From NCBI GenBank assembly GCA_910575755.1, contig CAJTFO010000013.1, positions 1 to 42,960 on the forward strand: a DNA stretch of 42,960 nt, in the 5' to 3' direction. Numbering within the stretch: the stretch's first letter is position 1; each line of letters opens with the position of its first letter. The position numbers and the translations under genes were made by a program. The notes under the pieces were generated by a model. That model worked only from the letters and a program-made list of their open reading frames with translations, searched no databases and was not told where the DNA came from. Source of the stretch: Desulfovibrionaceae bacterium. GTDB taxonomy: Bacteria > Desulfobacterota > Desulfovibrionia > Desulfovibrionales > Desulfovibrionaceae. Below, one piece after another: positions 42,774 through 42,960 of this stretch.

Positions 42774-42949
42774 GTGTAAGGAAAGTTTCGCACATTTGGA
42801 AAATGGAGGTGGCTCCTCAAATCGGTGAGAGTTTTGTTGGCAAACGAACCCATCCGAAAAAAAGGAGCCACGTCATGGAGAGTAGCAGGGACTTCGGAAA
42901 AAAGGAAGGACGCGTCATCCAGGTCAACGAGGGAGAGCTCAAAAAGCAT
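41819..42949 (-). CDS. IS256-family transposase, N-terminus replaced by IS junction sequence
   Basis: 376-codon open frame. From residue about 59 (TLKVPKLRNLPFETAIIERY) it is a typical IS256/Mutator-type transposase with the DDE residues: Asp in MFVDGIWLN, Asp in RLIVSDKSTG, and Glu in NNPLERLNREIRRRT. Normal members have about 90 further residues ahead of TLKVPK (an N-terminal DNA-binding region). Here residues 1-58 are read from the terminal repeat and, in antisense, from the first codons of a second transposase on the other strand, so they are not genuine. The element is therefore probably inactive. The stop is TGA at 41819-41821. Confidence 0.8.
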   Translation of the reverse strand: MLFELSLVDLDDASFLFSEVPATLHDVAPFFRMGSFANKTLTDLRSHLHFPNVRNFPYTTLKVPKLRNLPFETAIIERYRRRESSVEEALVEMYLAGVSVRRVEDITEALWGSRVSSSTISELNQKIYKNIEEWRNSPLESMYPYMFVDGIWLNRSWGGVVQSVSVLVAIGVNKEGYREILGVAEGSREDAESWRAFFRYLKQRGLQSVRLIVSDKSTGLLDAIGDFFPESRWQRCVVHFYRNILNAVPTGKSKVVSTMLKAIHAQEDKEAARQKAEQVSVKLKALHLEKAARILQAGAEETFSFYEFPSNHWRHIRTNNPLERLNREIRRRTRVVGNFPDGQSALMLVAARLRYLSGKKWGLERYINMKTFGELD

Positions 42950-42960
42950 GTATCGGAAAT
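42774..42960 (+). mobile_element. Left end of a second IS256-family element
   Basis: Starts with GTGTAAGGAAAG, then TTTCGCACAT and a GTGGCTCCTC segment as in the end of the neighbouring element, followed by a ribosome-binding site and a transposase start. It runs beyond the window. The two elements are head to head. Confidence 0.65.
42875..42960 (+). CDS. IS256-family transposase, first 28 codons
   Basis: ATG at 42875 with AAAGGAG eight bases upstream. The visible peptide begins MESSRDFGKKEGRVIQVNEG and continues ELKKHVSE, which is the ordinary N-terminal pattern (a short charged lead, then EL-[KR]-x-H-[VL]-[SG]-E) of IS256 transposases. It is cut by the window edge, so whether it is intact is unknown. 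Confidence 0.65.
   Translation, partial: MESSRDFGKKEGRVIQVNEGELKKHVSE

Overview
The window looks like a chromosome segment of a Desulfovibrionaceae bacterium (Desulfovibrio-like). The clues are GC-rich host genes, a cytochrome c maturation operon whose CcmE carries a CxxxY motif in place of the usual haem-binding His motif (a variant known from Desulfovibrio), an encoded CCA on every tRNA, and a polar-flagellum style flagellin/FlgM pair under sigma-28-like promoters. No 16S or other phylogenetic marker is present, so the assignment is an inference.

Layout. 1-2,960: end of a conjugative/mobile element read on the minus strand (HTH replication protein, DotH/IcmK, start of DotG/IcmE), with a candidate counter-transcript RNA and a branched inverted-repeat structure upstream of rep. 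3,088-4,830: flagellin with a sigma-28-like promoter, a (CT)12 tract in its leader, a G7 ribosome-binding site and an AT-rich central insert. 5,378-8,886: metF, an MFS transporter, a sigma-28 promoter, a small conserved gene and flgM. 9,228-14,367: an enolase-superfamily enzyme, a TAXI-type TRAP transporter and, convergent to them, a HutC-type GntR regulator. 14,419-22,999: housekeeping genes (yccF, purM, a secreted Pro-rich protein, an AmrS-like radical SAM enzyme, cobO, a deoxyribosyltransferase-like protein, a BON lipoprotein, murA, tRNA-His, tRNA-Pro, ogt, an MFS transporter). 23,235-33,596: a minus-strand run holding ccmE-F-A-B-C-D, two TPR proteins and a very large hybrid-kinase-like membrane protein with degenerate phosphorelay residues. 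33,908-35,390: a CNNM/CBS protein and initiator tRNA-fMet.

Directly after tRNA-fMet the base composition drops sharply and a four-gene, tightly overlapping operon begins (35,500-41,563): a NurA-like nuclease, a HerA-like ATPase with an unusual P-loop, an HSP90/GHKL-type ATPase with a C-terminal coiled coil, and a Rossmann-plus-radical-SAM protein. It is followed by IS256-family elements, one truncated where another in the opposite orientation begins. I know of no named system with this gene set. Composition, tRNA-adjacent position, IS flank and the DNA-processing NurA/HerA pair make it the best candidate here for an undescribed defence or mobile-element conflict system.

Functional links. FlgM is expressed from a sigma-28-like promoter and would feed back on the same sigma factor that is predicted to read the flagellin. 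The TRAP/enolase cluster looks like one uptake-and-catabolism unit under its own GntR repressor. The ccm genes supply haem to periplasmic c-type cytochromes. metF has a strong promoter with an inverted repeat between -35 and -10, suggesting repressor control of methyl-group metabolism.
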